A stretch of 5,431 nucleotides of DNA from Prevotella sp. GTDB lineage: Bacteria; Bacteroidota; Bacteroidia; Bacteroidales; Bacteroidaceae. The stretch lies in assembly GCA_017442765.1 (NCBI GenBank), contig JAFRZC010000104.1, forward strand, positions 1 through 5,431, given 5' to 3'. The notes under the pieces were generated by a model that was given only the letters and a program-made list of their open reading frames with translations, was not told the origin of the DNA and did no database searches. Positions within the stretch are counted from its first letter, which is position 1, and the number at the start of each line of letters is the position of its first letter. A program made the position numbers and the translations under genes. Positions 1 through 5,249 of the stretch are shown in pieces.

Positions 1-635
1 GTGAAGGTCATGCGTGAGCCGGTGCCATAGGGGTAGTAGCGTTCGCAGATGCCCGCTTTGCCAAAGTCGTAGCCGTTCTCCTTTCGCTTCATCACGGTGT
101 GCTCGGTCAGTCCGCTGTAGCGTGCGCTGATGGTCAGGCGCATGGAGTTGATGATGTTTCCCGCGTCGATCCATCCCGGGCCATAGCCGCCGTAGCGCGT
201 CTGGAGCATCTCGCGCAGGTCGGCGGTGAGGATGTCGCCCTCGATGAACGAGTCGCCGTAGTAGGCAATGCGCACGGGTCGTCCCGGCAACTCTTTCTTG
301 CAGAGCAGGCGCGACAGCTGGGTATAGAAATGGCTCATGCCGCCGGGTTGTCCGCCGGAGTAGTCCGTGATTCTCACCACATTGTTCGGCCATGTCTCCT
401 TGAATGTCACCTGCTTGCCGTCGATGGTGTCAGCCTGTACCAACAGGGGCTGTTGCTTGGGTTTGGGGATGACGTCGATCTGCTGCCGGTCGTCCTTGCC
501 CTGTGTGAGGTCGCTGAGGATGCTCACCGGCCGCAGCTGTATGCCGCCAATGGTCAGTGTGGGCAGCTGGTGCATGAAGAGCAGCACGGCTACGGTCAGT
601 CCTATGGTGATGAATGTGCGGTAGGTTTGTTTCAA
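1..635 (-). CDS. SGNH/GDSL-type hydrolase-like protein, N-terminal part (cut by window edge)
   Basis: Only the first 211 residues are in the window. A hydrophobic segment at about residues 8-20 (TFITIGLTVAVLL) after a short basic N-terminus suggests a single membrane anchor or uncleaved signal, so the rest is probably periplasmic. After a Gln/Pro/Lys-rich linker (about 45-65), a beta-strand leads into YYGDSFIEGD (125-134). The GDS at 127-129 fits block I of the SGNH/GDSL family, with S129 as the presumed nucleophile. The other catalytic blocks would lie beyond the edge, so activity is unproven. Some Bacteroidales proteins of this type sit beside MBOAT acyltransferases and may act on acetylated cell-envelope glycans; that is inference here. 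The frame has a TAA at 650-652 and no ATG before residue 21, so a TTG at 633-635 is the likely start, since starting at Met21 would remove the membrane segment. It begins 23 bp after mnmA with no promoter between. Confidence 0.72.
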   Translation of the reverse strand, partial: MKQTYRTFITIGLTVAVLLFMHQLPTLTIGGIQLRPVSILSDLTQGKDDRQQIDVIPKPKQQPLLVQADTIDGKQVTFKETWPNNVVRITDYSGGQPGGMSHFYTQLSRLLCKKELPGRPVRIAYYGDSFIEGDILTADLREMLQTRYGGYGPGWIDAGNIINSMRLTISARYSGLTEHTVMKRKENGYDFGKAGICERYYPYGTGSRMTF

Positions 636-658
636 GATATCTTTTTGGTCTTAATGCA

Positions 659-1741
659 TTAAACGATAATTTCTCCTGAGCCGTAGCAGCGGTGGTGACG
701 CTTGTCATAGACGACGCAGAACTGTCCGGGTGCCACGCCCTGTATGGGAGCTTCGGAGTGTATGACATAGCAGCCGTCGGCAGTTTTTTCTGCTTTGGCG
801 CGGTGGTGTTCGGGTGTATGCCTGATCTTGAAGGTGATGTGTTCGGGCAGCTCGCCGACGGTGAGGAAGTGGAAATCGCCGATGGCGAACTTACTCTTGT
901 AGGCTTTCTCCGGCTCGTAGCCACGTGTAACGTAGAGAGTATTGCTCTCCATGTCCTTACGGATGACAAACCAAGGTCCGCCCCCCAGTCCGAGCCCTTT
1001 GCGCTGGCCAATGGTGTGGAACCACAGACCGCGATGCTCACCCAGTTTCTTGCCTGTCTCCAACTCCACGATGTCGCCCGGCCGTTCGCCCAGATAGCGT
1101 CGGACATAGTCGTTGTAGTTAATCTTTCCGAGGAAGCAGATGCCCTGCGAGTCTTTGCGGTGGGCATTCACGAGGTGCTCGCGCTCGGCTGTCTCGCGCA
1201 GCTCGGTCTTTGTCATGTGTCCGATAGGAAAGACAGCCTTTGCCAGCTGCCAGTCGTAGATCTGTGCGAGGAAGTCGGTCTGGTCTTTCACGGGGTCGGG
1301 GCTTGTCGTGAGCCATTTCCGCCCGTCAATCCACTCCGTCTGTGCGTAGTGGCCAGTGGCGATGAGGTCGTAGTCGTGGCCGCGCTTCTCGTGAAAAGCC
1401 CCGAACTTGACAAGGCGGTTGCACATCACGTCGGGGTTGGGCGTGCGTCCGGCCTTCACACTCTCCATGGTGTAGCGTGTCACGCGCTCCCAGTACTCAC
1501 GATGACAATCGACCACCTCTAACCGACAGCCATACTTTCGTGAGACAGCCGTGGCCATCTCCAGGTCCTCCTCGGCAGCGCAGTCCCACTGGTCGCCCTC
1601 CTGCTCCTCGGGCGCGATGCGGATATAGAAGCAGTCGGGCTGATAGCCCTGCCGCACGAGTTCGTGCAGGGCCACCGCGCTATCGACACCGCCCGAGAGC
1701 AGCAGCGCAATGCGCTTGCCTGAGAGTTCTTCGCCGTTCAT
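659..1741 (-). CDS. mnmA: tRNA-specific 2-thiouridylase MnmA
   Basis: This enzyme activates U34 of the Lys, Glu and Gln tRNAs with ATP and installs the 2-thio group, using sulfur relayed from a cysteine desulfurase; it is cytoplasmic. The protein has 360 residues, normal for the family. The N-terminal PP-loop ATP-binding motif is SGGVDS (16-21). The two catalytic cysteines are in place: C107 in PNPDVMCN and C202 in DSQGICFLG. ATGHYA (128-133), KDQTDFL (152-158) and GQRKGLGLGGG (245-255) are further family blocks, followed by the C-terminal beta-barrel region. The frame stays open upstream to a TTG at 1798, but that codon overlaps the -33 box, so the ATG at 1739-1741 is the start. Bacteroidetes often carry more than one MnmA paralogue, so which copy this is cannot be told. 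The SGNH-type gene follows 23 bp downstream. Confidence 0.96.
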   Translation of the reverse strand: MNGEELSGKRIALLLSGGVDSAVALHELVRQGYQPDCFYIRIAPEEQEGDQWDCAAEEDLEMATAVSRKYGCRLEVVDCHREYWERVTRYTMESVKAGRTPNPDVMCNRLVKFGAFHEKRGHDYDLIATGHYAQTEWIDGRKWLTTSPDPVKDQTDFLAQIYDWQLAKAVFPIGHMTKTELRETAEREHLVNAHRKDSQGICFLGKINYNDYVRRYLGERPGDIVELETGKKLGEHRGLWFHTIGQRKGLGLGGGPWFVIRKDMESNTLYVTRGYEPEKAYKSKFAIGDFHFLTVGELPEHITFKIRHTPEHHRAKAEKTADGCYVIHSEAPIQGVAPGQFCVVYDKRHHRCYGSGEIIV

Positions 1742-1768
1742 CGGTACAAAAACATTTAAAATTTTCGG

Positions 1769-1799
1769 CAAAGGTACAACTAAAAGAGCATACCACAAA
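1769..1799 (-). promoter_or_regulatory. mnmA promoter, Bacteroidetes type
   Basis: On the minus strand, TTTG (1796-1799) is followed after exactly 19 bp by TACCTTTG (1769-1776). This matches the Bacteroidetes housekeeping sigma factor consensus TTTG-N19-21-TAnnTTTG in both sequence and spacing. The -7 box ends 27 bp before the mnmA ATG, leaving a short leader of about 20 nt. It is the best-formed promoter in the window and rules out the upstream TTG as a start. Confidence 0.85.
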
Positions 1800-1853
1800 A
1801 CAAAAACCGAAATAAATATAAATTAACAATTCCCCGTTTCGTTTTAACATGAA

Positions 1854-1929
1854 TACTGGCGATTTCTGAGCGAAAAATTCTGTGGCCGTAAATTCTTCAA
1901 CCATGCGTGTGCAGCTGGCGAGGCCAGTA
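1854..1929. repeat. Competing inverted repeats (TACTGGC / CTGGC / GCCAGTA)
   Basis: GCCAGTA (1923-1929) is the exact reverse complement of TACTGGC (1854-1860). Its GCCAG (1923-1927) can also pair with CTGGC (1915-1919) across a 3-nt loop, giving a compact 5-bp hairpin. No T-run follows on either strand, so it is not a standard intrinsic terminator. It lies upstream of both flanking promoters and no transcript through it is evident. It may be chance. Confidence 0.35.
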
Positions 1930-1981
1930 AATAGAGGTGAGAAGTGAGGGGTTAGAGGCGAGTGTGCAACTTTCCGTTTTG

Positions 1982-2092
1982 CGAAACATATAGCTCTCAG
2001 CTCCGAGACATATATGTTTCACCTTGCGAAAGACCGTCTTTCGCACTCCGAAAGACCATGTTTTAGGATGCGAAACATATATGTTTCGCAGA
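1982..2092. repeat. Tandem array of about 22-bp palindromic units
   Basis: Five units begin at 1982, 2004, 2027, 2049 and 2071 (steps 22, 23, 22, 22), each opening with CGAAA or CGAGA: CGAAACATA, CGAGACATA, CGAAAGACC, CGAAAGACC, CGAAACATA. Dyad symmetry is strong. 2069-2090 is a perfect 22-bp palindrome centred on CATATATG. 2025-2045 has perfect 10-bp arms (TGCGAAAGAC and its complement) around one base. 1983-1992 pairs exactly with 2011-2020, with an inner TCTC/GAGA stem (1995-1998 with 2005-2008). The unit at 2049 is only partly symmetric. Because arms are shared, 1981-1992 can also pair perfectly with 2078-2089, so alternative folds exist. A weaker sixth unit may start at 1959. The spacing is close to two helical turns. 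Possible roles are multimeric protein binding sites, a structured RNA element, or a dispersed intergenic repeat; none can be chosen from sequence. Confidence 0.8.
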
Positions 2093-2093
2093 A

Positions 2094-2142
2094 AAAGGGG
2101 AGTGAAAGGAGAGTGAAGGAGAAGTGAAAGGGTGAGAAAAGG
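2094..2142 (+). repeat. Purine-rich GTGAA direct repeats
   Basis: The plus strand is almost entirely purine, broken only by T in repeated GTGAA or GTGAG units at 2102, 2113, 2124 and 2132 (steps 11, 11, 8). Similar GTGAG units occur on the other side of the palindromic array (1937, 1944), so the array is bracketed by like material. No coding role is visible. Such tracts could give bent or unusual DNA, or be left over from replication slippage. Confidence 0.6.
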
Positions 2143-2186
2143 GCGGTTTCGCGCTCCAGAATGAAGGTAAAAGCCGACAGAATGCG

Positions 2187-2222
2187 TTAACATTTCGGCC
2201 TGCGGATTAACATCAATTAACA
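2187..2222 (+). repeat. Helically phased TTAACA motifs upstream of asnA
   Basis: TTAACA occurs at 2187, 2207 and 2217, spaced 20 and 10 bp, so all three face the same side of the helix. The last two form a 10-bp direct repeat (ATTAACATCA / ATTAACACGA). They end about 43 bp before the asnA -7 box, where an activator or repressor could bind. Two more copies, at 1823 and 1844 (21 bp apart), lie on the mnmA side. Short AT-rich motifs like this also arise by chance in such regions. Confidence 0.4.
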
Positions 2223-2264
2223 CGATTTGTTTCCTAAAGCGGCATAAGGTTCAGAATTTTGTAC

Positions 2265-2272
2265 TACCTTTG
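2265..2272 (+). promoter_or_regulatory. asnA promoter -7 box
   Basis: TACCTTTG matches the Bacteroidetes -7 consensus TAnnTTTG and ends 25 bp before the asnA ATG. No TTTG is found at the expected -33 spacing (around 2240-2245 the sequence is CGGCAT), so the upstream half is poor and the promoter may need an activator. The downstream bases CAGTCGGA are shared with the dnaX promoter. Confidence 0.7.
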
Positions 2273-2297
2273 CAGTCGGATTACAAGAATACAGACA

Positions 2298-3335
2298 ATG
2301 AGCAGACTGATTAAGCCTACGGAATACAAGGCCTTGCTCGACCGGCATCAGACCGAGCAGGGCATCAAGCTGATTAAGGAGTTCTTCCAGCAGAATCTTT
2401 CTACGGAGTTGCGGCTGCGCCGTGTGACGGCTCCGCTCTTTGTGTTGAAGGGACTGGGTATCAACGACGACCTGAACGGCGTGGAGCGTCCGGTGACGTT
2501 CCCCATCAAGGACCTGGGCGACGCGCAGGCCGAGGTGGTGCACTCGCTGGCCAAGTGGAAGCGGCTGTCGCTGGCCGAGTATGGCGTGGAGCCTGGCTAC
2601 GGCATCTACACCGACATGAACGCCATCCGTGCCGACGAGGAGCTCGACAACCTGCACTCGCTCTATGTGGATCAGTGGGACTGGGAAGCCGTCATCACCC
2701 GTGAGCAGCGGACGCTGGGATTCCTTCGCAGCACGGTCGAGCGCATCTATGCCGCCATCCTGAGGACGGAATATCTGGCCTGTGAGACCTATCCGCAGCT
2801 CAAGCCCTTCCTGCCCGAGAAGATACATTTCATCCACAGCGAGGATTTGCTGCGGATGTATCCCGACCTCTCGCCGAAGGAGCGCGAGGATGCCATCTGT
2901 AAGGCTTATGGAGCGGTGTTCGTCATCGGCATCGGCGGCCGGCTTAGCAATGGCGAGAAGCACGACGGGCGTGCCGCCGACTACGATGACTGGTCAACGG
3001 TGGCGGAGAATGGACAGGCGGGTCTGAACGGAGATATATTGATATGGTATCCGGTGCTGGAGCGGTCGTTTGAATTGTCGTCGATGGGTATTCGTGTTGA
3101 CAGGGAAAGTCTGTTGCGACAACTCAAGATAGAGGGGCAGGAGGAGCGTGAGCATCTCTACTTCCACCAGCAGTTGCTGAACGGCAGACTGCCGCTGTCC
3201 GTCGGTGGCGGTATCGGCCAGAGCCGCCTGTGCATGGTGATGCTCCAAAAAGCGCATATCGGCGAGATACAGGCCAGTATCTGGCCCGACGATATGCGGA
3301 GGCAATGTGAGAAAATGGGAATGCCGCTGATATAA
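2298..3335 (+). CDS. asnA: Aspartate--ammonia ligase (asparagine synthetase A)
   Basis: AsnA makes asparagine from aspartate, ammonia and ATP through an aspartyl-AMP intermediate. It is a cytoplasmic homodimer with a class II aminoacyl-tRNA-synthetase-like fold. The protein has 345 residues, slightly longer than the roughly 330 of E. coli AsnA, and aligns with it from end to end. Diagnostic blocks are VVHSLAKWKR (80-89), LHSLYVDQWDWE (119-130), FLPEKIHFIHS (171-181), GIGGRLSNGEKHDGRAADYD (211-230), LNGDILIWYPVLERSFELSS (243-262) and the closing GGGIGQSRL (303-311), the ATP-site motif with R310. The frame is open upstream to a TTG at 2259, but that lies before the -7 box, so the ATG at 2298-2300 is the start. 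There is no Shine-Dalgarno sequence, as usual in this phylum. The gene looks monocistronic and ends 11 bp from the convergent dnaX region, with no evident terminator in the gap. Confidence 0.97.
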   Translation: MSRLIKPTEYKALLDRHQTEQGIKLIKEFFQQNLSTELRLRRVTAPLFVLKGLGINDDLNGVERPVTFPIKDLGDAQAEVVHSLAKWKRLSLAEYGVEPGYGIYTDMNAIRADEELDNLHSLYVDQWDWEAVITREQRTLGFLRSTVERIYAAILRTEYLACETYPQLKPFLPEKIHFIHSEDLLRMYPDLSPKEREDAICKAYGAVFVIGIGGRLSNGEKHDGRAADYDDWSTVAENGQAGLNGDILIWYPVLERSFELSSMGIRVDRESLLRQLKIEGQEEREHLYFHQQLLNGRLPLSVGGGIGQSRLCMVMLQKAHIGEIQASIWPDDMRRQCEKMGMPLI

Positions 3336-3346
3336 TCCCAAAAAGT

Positions 3347-3865
3347 TTACACCAATTCCAACTTCAGCTTTTTGCGCAACTGGGCAAAGGCGGGGTTGGA
3401 ATTGCTGATGTCTGCAAGTATCTCAGGCTTGGACCGTATGCGGCGAATCTCCTCTCCCTCGGTCAGACGGGGAAGAAACTGAATGCTGTTGTTTTTCAGC
3501 GCGTTCGCCAGGGTGGCGCGGATGCGGCCTTTTATTGCCAAAATCTGGTTGAGCAGTATCTGGTTGTCGATGACCAATTCGATGTCGGGATACCGGGCAA
3601 TGCGCGGAGTGAGGTTCTTCAGCCGCTGCGCCAGTGCCGACAGCTTGCCGGGCATGCGGTTGCACATGGCCAGCCACTGTCGTTCGAGCTCGTCCTGGGT
3701 GAACTGCTCGGCAGCAGCCTTGTCCTCCACTTCCGGATCTTGCAGGGAAACGGGGTTCTCGGGTACGCGATTCAGGTCGCTGAGCGCGATGCCTATTTTC
3801 TTGAAGCTGATGGTTCTCTTCTGGGGCGCGGGCTCGGCAATACGTCCCTCAGTTTTCTCCGTCAA
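3347..3865 (-). CDS. DnaX C-terminal (tau-type) domain, separate -1 frame
   Basis: This 172-residue frame reads as the missing C-terminus of DnaX. TISFKKIGIALSDL (18-31) resembles the conserved opening of the Bacteroidales DnaX C-terminal region, followed by an acidic linker, a helical domain (about 55-125, including DELERQW) and the usual ending NPAFAQLRKKLKLELV (157-172). In tau this region would connect the clamp loader to the polymerase and helicase; that is family knowledge from E. coli. The frame is -1 relative to dnaX, and is open from 3913 after a TGA at 3914-3916. The listed start is a TTG (3863-3865) overlapping the dnaX stop as TTGA, with purine-rich GGAGAGAGG about 12 nt upstream. 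No ATG exists before residue 67. It could be made by reinitiation or by frameshifting from dnaX, or be one half of a gene broken by a mutation or assembly error. I consider it part of dnaX rather than an independent gene. Confidence 0.7.
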   Translation of the reverse strand: MTEKTEGRIAEPAPQKRTISFKKIGIALSDLNRVPENPVSLQDPEVEDKAAAEQFTQDELERQWLAMCNRMPGKLSALAQRLKNLTPRIARYPDIELVIDNQILLNQILAIKGRIRATLANALKNNSIQFLPRLTEGEEIRRIRSKPEILADISNSNPAFAQLRKKLKLELV

Positions 3866-5115
3866 CTGACGCGGATACCTCTCTCCTCTTTCTTTTCTTC
3901 TCTCTCTCTTCTCTCAGCCCCGGCCACCTGCGCTGCCGGTTTAGGCTGAGACGTGATAAGTCTTCTAAACAGGGATTTCAATCGCTTAGGGCTGCGCCCC
4001 GCGGCAGGTGTGTCGTCGTCGGGCTGTGTGAGCTGTGCCACTTGTATGAGCGTGAGCTCCACGAGCAGCCGCTTGTGCGACGACGTGCGGTAGGCCTGAT
4101 CGCACTGGTTCATGATTCTCAGTGCGCTGTAGAGCATCTTCACGGGACACCGCTTCGCCTGCTCCTGATAGCGCCTGCGCTGCTGCTCGCTCACTTCGAG
4201 CAAAGGCAGTGTCTGCTCGTCTTTGGCCATCATCACATTGCGCACATGACCGGCCAGCCCCAGCACAAGATTGCCCGGGTCGAAGCCTTTGGCGATGATG
4301 CTGTTCAAGAGAACCATGATGTCGCTCACCTTGTTCTCCAGGGCAAGGTCGATGATGCGGAAATAATAGTCGGCATCGAGCACGTTCAGGTCTTCGATGA
4401 CCTTGTCGTAGGTGATATTGCCCTGACAGAACGACGCGGCCTGGTCGAAGATGGAGAGCGCGTCGCGCATACCGCCGTCGGCTTTCTCGGCAATGACGGC
4501 CAGGGCCTGCTCCTCGTAGGTGATGCCCTCTTTCGCGGCCACGCCCTTGAGGTGGTCGATGATGCTCTGCACGGTCATCCGCTCAAAGTCGTACTGCTGG
4601 CAGCGCGAGAGGATGGTGGGTAGAATCTTGTGCTTCTCGGTCGTGGCGAGGATGAAGATGACGTGTGCGGGAGGCTCCTCAAGTGTCTTGAGAAACGAGT
4701 TGAACGCCTGTGGCGAAAGCATGTGCACCTCGTCGATGATGAACACCTTGTATTTCCCCACCTGCGGCGGGATGCGCGTCTGCTCCATGAGCGCCTTGAT
4801 GTGTTCCACGCCGTTGTTCGAAGCCGCGTCGAGTTCGAAGATGTTATACGACCGCTGCTCGTCGAAGGCCCGACAGCTCTCGCAGTGGCCACAGGCCTCG
4901 CCCTCAGGGGTGATGTTCTCGCAGTTGATGACGCGGGCGAAGATACGGGCGCAGGTGGTCTTGCCCACACCACGCGGCCCGCAGAAAAGATAGGCATGCG
5001 CCAGCTTACCGCTCTTCACGGCATTCTTCAGCGTGGTGGTAAGCGCCGACTGACCCACCACGTCGTCGAAAGTCTGCGGACGGTATTTCCGCGCCGAAAC
5101 AATATACTCTTCCAT
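3862..5115 (-). CDS. dnaX: DNA polymerase III gamma/tau subunit DnaX, ending early (gamma-like)
   Basis: DnaX is the ATPase of the clamp-loader complex, which places the sliding clamp on primed DNA. Here 417 residues carry the full AAA+ module: start MEEYIVSARKYRPQTFDDVVGQ, Walker A GPRGVGKTT (46-54), four zinc-binding cysteines C65, C75, C78 and C81, Walker B IIDEVHML (126-133), sensor 1 around FILATTE (154-160), the SRC arginine-finger motif (170-172) and sensor 2 GGMRDALS (214-221, R217). The helical collar follows and ends near residue 365 (LVELTLIQVAQL). After a short linker the frame turns into a charged run (ERREREEKKEERG) and stops; Bacteroidales homologues usually continue to roughly 600 residues. 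The missing part is present in the -1 frame (3347-3865). A TTG at 5143-5145 extends the frame by 10 codons but lies in the -7 box, so the ATG at 5113-5115 is the start. The product should load clamps but lack tau functions. Confidence 0.93.
   Translation of the reverse strand: MEEYIVSARKYRPQTFDDVVGQSALTTTLKNAVKSGKLAHAYLFCGPRGVGKTTCARIFARVINCENITPEGEACGHCESCRAFDEQRSYNIFELDAASNNGVEHIKALMEQTRIPPQVGKYKVFIIDEVHMLSPQAFNSFLKTLEEPPAHVIFILATTEKHKILPTILSRCQQYDFERMTVQSIIDHLKGVAAKEGITYEEQALAVIAEKADGGMRDALSIFDQAASFCQGNITYDKVIEDLNVLDADYYFRIIDLALENKVSDIMVLLNSIIAKGFDPGNLVLGLAGHVRNVMMAKDEQTLPLLEVSEQQRRRYQEQAKRCPVKMLYSALRIMNQCDQAYRTSSHKRLLVELTLIQVAQLTQPDDDTPAAGRSPKRLKSLFRRLITSQPKPAAQVAGAERREREEKKEERGIRVS
3878..3915 (-). 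repeat. Homopurine tract with (GA)5 at the dnaX frame break
   Basis: All 38 bases are purine on the minus strand. A (GA)5 dinucleotide run occupies 3899-3908, and short A runs (AAAA, AAA) lie at 3887-3896. The tract sits in the linker between the DnaX clamp-loader part and the C-terminal part, inside the interval (3865-3913) where both frames are open, so any frame change must occur here or just downstream. Removing one GA unit, or adding one base, would join the two frames. In the dnaX frame it encodes a charged Glu/Arg/Lys run. Confidence 0.85.
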
Positions 5116-5142
5116 AGTTTTTCGGTTGTTTGATTCCGACTG

Positions 5143-5150
5143 CAAATTTA
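5143..5150 (-). promoter_or_regulatory. dnaX promoter -7 box
   Basis: On the minus strand TAAATTTG matches TAnnTTTG and ends 27 bp before the dnaX ATG. I find no TTTG at the expected -33 distance. The bases after the box, CAGTCGGA, equal those after the asnA box, making a shared 12-mer TTTGCAGTCGGA (5135-5146 here, 2269-2280 at asnA). The leader is short and has no Shine-Dalgarno sequence. Confidence 0.65.
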
Positions 5151-5223
5151 AGCAATTATTTTGAAACGGCGGTCTCTTTAGAATTTTTTTTCCGATTGTG
5201 TCGGTTATTTCATTTTTATTTCA

Positions 5224-5231
5224 TACCTTTG
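5224..5231 (+). promoter_or_regulatory. Promoter -7 box of the DivIC/FtsB-like gene
   Basis: TACCTTTG matches the Bacteroidetes -7 consensus and ends 18 bp before the ATG at 5250. No TTTG lies at the proper -33 spacing; the upstream DNA is T-rich and carries a 9-bp direct repeat, TTATTTCAT, at 5205 and 5216. The box faces away from the dnaX promoter, so the 134-bp gap serves two divergent genes. Confidence 0.68.
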
Positions 5232-5249
5232 TAGGCTAATTGGAATTTT

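Larger units (their letters stand above)
1742..2297. other. Intergenic region between divergent mnmA and asnA
   Basis: No convincing gene lies in these 556 bp. From the mnmA side it holds the mnmA promoter, an AT-rich stretch (about 1800-1850) with TTAACA at 1823 and 1844, inverted repeats around 1854-1929, a purine-rich stretch (1932-1963), the 22-bp-period palindromic array (1982-2092), a second purine-rich repeat block (2094-2142), three TTAACA motifs (2187-2222) and the asnA -7 box (2265-2272). I found no tRNA or known riboswitch pattern. The only TAnnTTTG boxes I see are those of the two flanking genes, so an independent small RNA is not supported. Confidence 0.7.

Noticed and set aside
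99..1522. Plus-strand frames at 99-662 and 692-1522
   Set aside because: They are antisense to the SGNH-type gene and to mnmA, both of which have clear family motifs.
1982..2092. CRISPR array
   Set aside because: The period is only 22-23 bp, with no unique spacers between identical repeats. The units are themselves diverged palindromes, and no cas genes are present.
1897..2223. A 108-codon open frame on the minus strand through the intergenic region
   Set aside because: It runs through the palindromic array and the purine-rich repeats, has no -7 box, and shows no domain I recognise. Its composition is explained by the repeats. It may be called a hypothetical protein by gene finders, but I see no support.
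2217..2963. A 248-codon minus-strand frame opposite asnA
   Set aside because: It is antisense to a certain asnA and is a by-product of GC-rich codon use there; no promoter or recognisable protein.
3336..3346. Bidirectional terminator between asnA and the dnaX C-terminal frame
   Set aside because: The gap is 11 bp with no stem-loop; nothing beyond a short A run is visible.
3865..3913. Canonical -1 programmed frameshift heptamer in dnaX
   Set aside because: Checking each codon pair in the overlap gave no X XXY YYZ match. A AAG AAA allows P-site but not A-site re-pairing, and the longest A run is four, too short for transcriptional slippage.
4042..5133. Long plus-strand frames opposite dnaX (4042-4623, 4520-4993, 4630-5133)
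   Set aside because: They lie antisense to the AAA+ domain of dnaX, overlap each other, and contain no known domain.
5143..5145. Upstream TTG start for dnaX (and likewise 1796-1798 for mnmA, 2259-2261 for asnA)
   Set aside because: Each of these TTG codons falls within or upstream of the core promoter, so it would not be in the mRNA. The downstream ATG gives the usual family N-terminus.
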